Shown: one piece after another, positions 13,523 through 15,027 of the stretch | Numbering within the stretch: the first letter of the stretch is position 1 | How the letters are laid out: each line of letters opens with the position of its first letter | From: Verrucomicrobiia bacterium | GTDB lineage: Bacteria > Verrucomicrobiota > Verrucomicrobiia > Verrucomicrobiales > Akkermansiaceae | DNA: 15,027 nucleotides | Reading direction: 5' to 3' | NCBI GenBank assembly: GCA_947460915.1 | Contig: CANHKJ010000051.1 | Span: 1 to 15,027, forward strand | The notes under the pieces: model-generated | What the model was told of the DNA's origin: nothing | What the model saw: the letters and a program-made list of their open reading frames with translations, nothing else | Database searches by the model: none | Program-made: the position numbers and the translations under genes

Positions 13523-14416
13523 ATGAGCCAGCTCCTCGATCACGACCTGCTTGTACGCCTCGGCGCCATCCCTGTGGAGGCACGCTTGCCGATGCTTGGC
13601 AACGTCGCGGGCAAGCACCGCTCACCGCACCGCGGATCGTCGGTCGAGTTCGCCGAATACCGAAAATACGTGCCCGGCGATGACACTCGCCGACTCGATT
13701 GGAAAGCCTACGCTCGCTCAGATCGCTATTACATCAAGGAATTCGAGGCCGATACCAACCTGCGCGTGTATTTTGTCGTCGATAACTCCGGCTCGATGAG
13801 TTTTGCCGACAAGGGCATGGCGAAAATCGACTACGCCCGCCGCATCGTCGCCAACCTCGCCTACTTGTTCGTCAATCAAGGCGATGCCGCCGGGCTTTCC
13901 GTCTGCCGCGACACCCTGCATATTGAAATTCCGCCTCGCCGCCGTCCCGCTCATTTGCAATTGATTTCCCAGACCTTGGAAAATCTCGAACCAAAAGGCG
14001 AAACAGGACTCGTTGCCGCTTTGCACGCCGTTGCCGAAAAAGTCGGCCAGCGCGCCGTCATCGTAATTCTTTCCGACCTCTTTTGCGACACGCCGGCTCT
14101 CGAAGAAGCTCTCCAGCATTTGCGCTATCGCAAGCACGACGTCTGCGTATTCCACCTGATGGACCCGCAGGAAATCGCCTTTCAATTTGATCGCCCACAT
14201 CGCTTCGTCGACATGGAGGACAACACCACACTTGTCGTCGAGCCCAATTTGATCAGCGATGAATACCAAGCCGCACTGAAAGAATTCCTCTCCAACGTCA
14301 AAGCCGCTTGTCACGGAGTTCATGCCGATTACCAACTCGTCACCACCGACACGTCCCTAGAACCCCTGCTCCGCGACTTCCTCCTCAACCGTTTGCCCAA
14401 GAAAGGAAAGAGGTAA
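13523..14416 (+). CDS. DUF58-domain protein with vWA-like fold
   Basis: This 297-residue DUF58 protein is a standard partner of MoxR ATPases. The DUF58 signature is clear: GKHRSPHRGSSVEFAEYRKYV, then PGDDTRRLDWKAYARSDRYYIKEFE (about 30-75). A von Willebrand A-like region follows, with an intact MIDAS start D87-N-S89-G-S91 in VVDNSGSM and VIVILSDLFCD further on. It has no signal peptide or membrane segment, so it is cytoplasmic. It lies 20 bases after moxR and 85 bases before a BatA-like gene, the classic gene order of the MoxR/aerotolerance (Bat) clusters. Biochemical role is not established for the family. Confidence 0.94.
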   Translation: MSQLLDHDLLVRLGAIPVEARLPMLGNVAGKHRSPHRGSSVEFAEYRKYVPGDDTRRLDWKAYARSDRYYIKEFEADTNLRVYFVVDNSGSMSFADKGMAKIDYARRIVANLAYLFVNQGDAAGLSVCRDTLHIEIPPRRRPAHLQLISQTLENLEPKGETGLVAALHAVAEKVGQRAVIVILSDLFCDTPALEEALQHLRYRKHDVCVFHLMDPQEIAFQFDRPHRFVDMEDNTTLVVEPNLISDEYQAALKEFLSNVKAACHGVHADYQLVTTDTSLEPLLRDFLLNRLPKKGKR

Positions 14417-14477
14417 AGTTATTAGTTCCTAGTTATGAGTTAATCGAAAATCCCCTCAAAATTTCAGCTTTTCCGTT

Positions 14478-14497
14478 TTTCAGCATTTCAGATTTTT
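14478..14497 (+). repeat. 20-nt dispersed repeat, copy 2
   Basis: TTTCAGCATTTCAGATTTTT here is identical to the minus-strand sequence at 5520-5539. It lies in the 85-base DUF58/BatA-like spacer, 4 bases before the likely GTG start. A related unit, ATTTCAGCTTTTCC, lies just before it at 14461-14474. In both places the repeat ends within 13 bases of a start codon. Confidence 0.7.
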
Positions 14498-14501
14498 CCC
14501 T

Positions 14502-15027
14502 GTGTCCTTCTACCAACAACCTCTGCTCTGGTTCCTCTGCGCCGCTGCGATTCCGGTGATCATTCACCTATTGAATCGTCGTCGCCACAAAACCGTCCAA
14601 TGGGCGGCCATGCAATTCCTACTCAAGGCCACTCGTGAATCTCGTGGCAAGAAAAAGCTGCGCCACATTCTCATTCTCACGGCCCGCACCTTAGGCATTG
14701 CCGCTTTGGCCACCGCAGTGGCTCGCCCGATGGTCGGCGGCTTGCTTGGCTGGGGTTCGAGTCAAATGGACACGGTCATCTTGGTGCTCGACCGATCGGC
14801 CTCGATGGAAACCACTGCCGAAAACTCCACCGCTTCGCGCCGAGCACTGGCGATCGATCGCGTGCGCGATGCCATGAAATCTCTCGATGCCACACGCCTC
14901 GTGCTCCTCGACTCCGCGACCGCAACACCGCAAGACATTCCTTCCCCAGACATCCTAGCGGAAATCACCAATACCCGCGCCACTGACAGCGCTGCCGACA
15001 TTCCATCCTTGCTGCAACGAGCCGCCG
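14502..15027 (+). CDS. BatA-like membrane protein with vWA domain (5' part, cut by window end)
   Basis: The frame from GTG at 14502 is open to the window edge (175 codons). The start PLLWFLCAAAIPVIIHLLNRRR is the BatA/TIGR02226-type N-terminal membrane segment. After a basic stretch (RESRGKKKLRH) a second membrane segment follows, ILILTARTLGIAALATAVARP (about 56-76). A vWA domain then begins at VILVLDRSASM (92-102) with an intact D97-x-S99-x-S101 MIDAS. This layout is typical of the third gene in MoxR/DUF58 clusters. GTG is chosen because it starts right at the conserved segment; there is no SD and no in-frame ATG nearby. The C-terminal part, probably with further domains, is missing. Confidence 0.88.
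   Translation, partial: MSFYQQPLLWFLCAAAIPVIIHLLNRRRHKTVQWAAMQFLLKATRESRGKKKLRHILILTARTLGIAALATAVARPMVGGLLGWGSSQMDTVILVLDRSASMETTAENSTASRRALAIDRVRDAMKSLDATRLVLLDSATATPQDIPSPDILAEITNTRATDSAADIPSLLQRAA

Noticed and set aside
13718..14335. 205-residue minus-strand frame inside the DUF58 gene
   Set aside because: Antisense shadow; the plus-strand DUF58 reading has a full domain signature.
1..15027. CRISPR array or insertion sequence
   Set aside because: No regularly spaced repeats with unique spacers and no transposase-like frame; the repeats seen are pairs only.

Overview
The window most likely comes from a member of the Planctomycetes-Verrucomicrobia (PVC) group, probably Verrucomicrobiota. 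The main reason is a complete PVM-type bacterial microcompartment (BMC) operon, a locus class known from that group. A MoxR / DUF58 / BatA-like cluster, few Shine-Dalgarno sequences and a moderate G+C content fit the same picture. The assignment is an inference from gene content, because there is no rRNA in the window.

Positions 1-322 hold no convincing gene. They carry a long-stem hairpin (44-126) and the rho-independent terminator (261-292) that ends the BMC operon. From 6854 down to 323, all on the minus strand, runs a ten-gene BMC operon in transcription order: PduL phosphotransacylase, two BMC-H hexamer proteins, a divergent acetate kinase, a third BMC-H, a BMC-P pentamer protein, a PduP-like aldehyde dehydrogenase, two more BMC-P proteins, and a class II (fuculose/rhamnulose-1-phosphate type) aldolase. 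A DeoR-family regulator (6966-7724) is transcribed divergently from it. A short AT-rich gap with a perfect inverted repeat separates the two.

The genes fit one pathway. The aldolase splits a deoxyketose-1-phosphate into DHAP and lactaldehyde. The dehydrogenase turns lactaldehyde into lactyl-CoA, PduL makes lactyl-phosphate and recycles CoA, and the kinase makes lactate and ATP. Candidate encapsulation helices are visible at the N terminus of the dehydrogenase, the N terminus of PduL and the C terminus of the aldolase. No NAD-recycling dehydrogenase, BMC-T shell protein, sugar isomerase or sugar kinase lies in the window.

Positions 7745-8430 hold a RelB/DinJ-like antitoxin and YafQ-like toxin pair behind two near-identical 22-bp direct repeats. 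On the minus strand, 12185-8443 is a two-gene operon with a 4-base overlap: a two-domain GT4 glycosyltransferase followed by a long GH130-family mannoside phosphorylase-like protein. On the plus strand, 12405 to the end holds a MoxR AAA+ ATPase, a DUF58 protein and the start of a BatA-like membrane protein cut by the window edge.

The least expected signals are in the non-coding parts of the BMC operon: a recurring CTAAC(A/G) motif in SD-less leaders, two sets of strong intra-operon hairpins, and a 20-nt exact repeat shared with the DUF58/BatA spacer. The acetate kinase also departs from the family at several normally invariant active-site positions.
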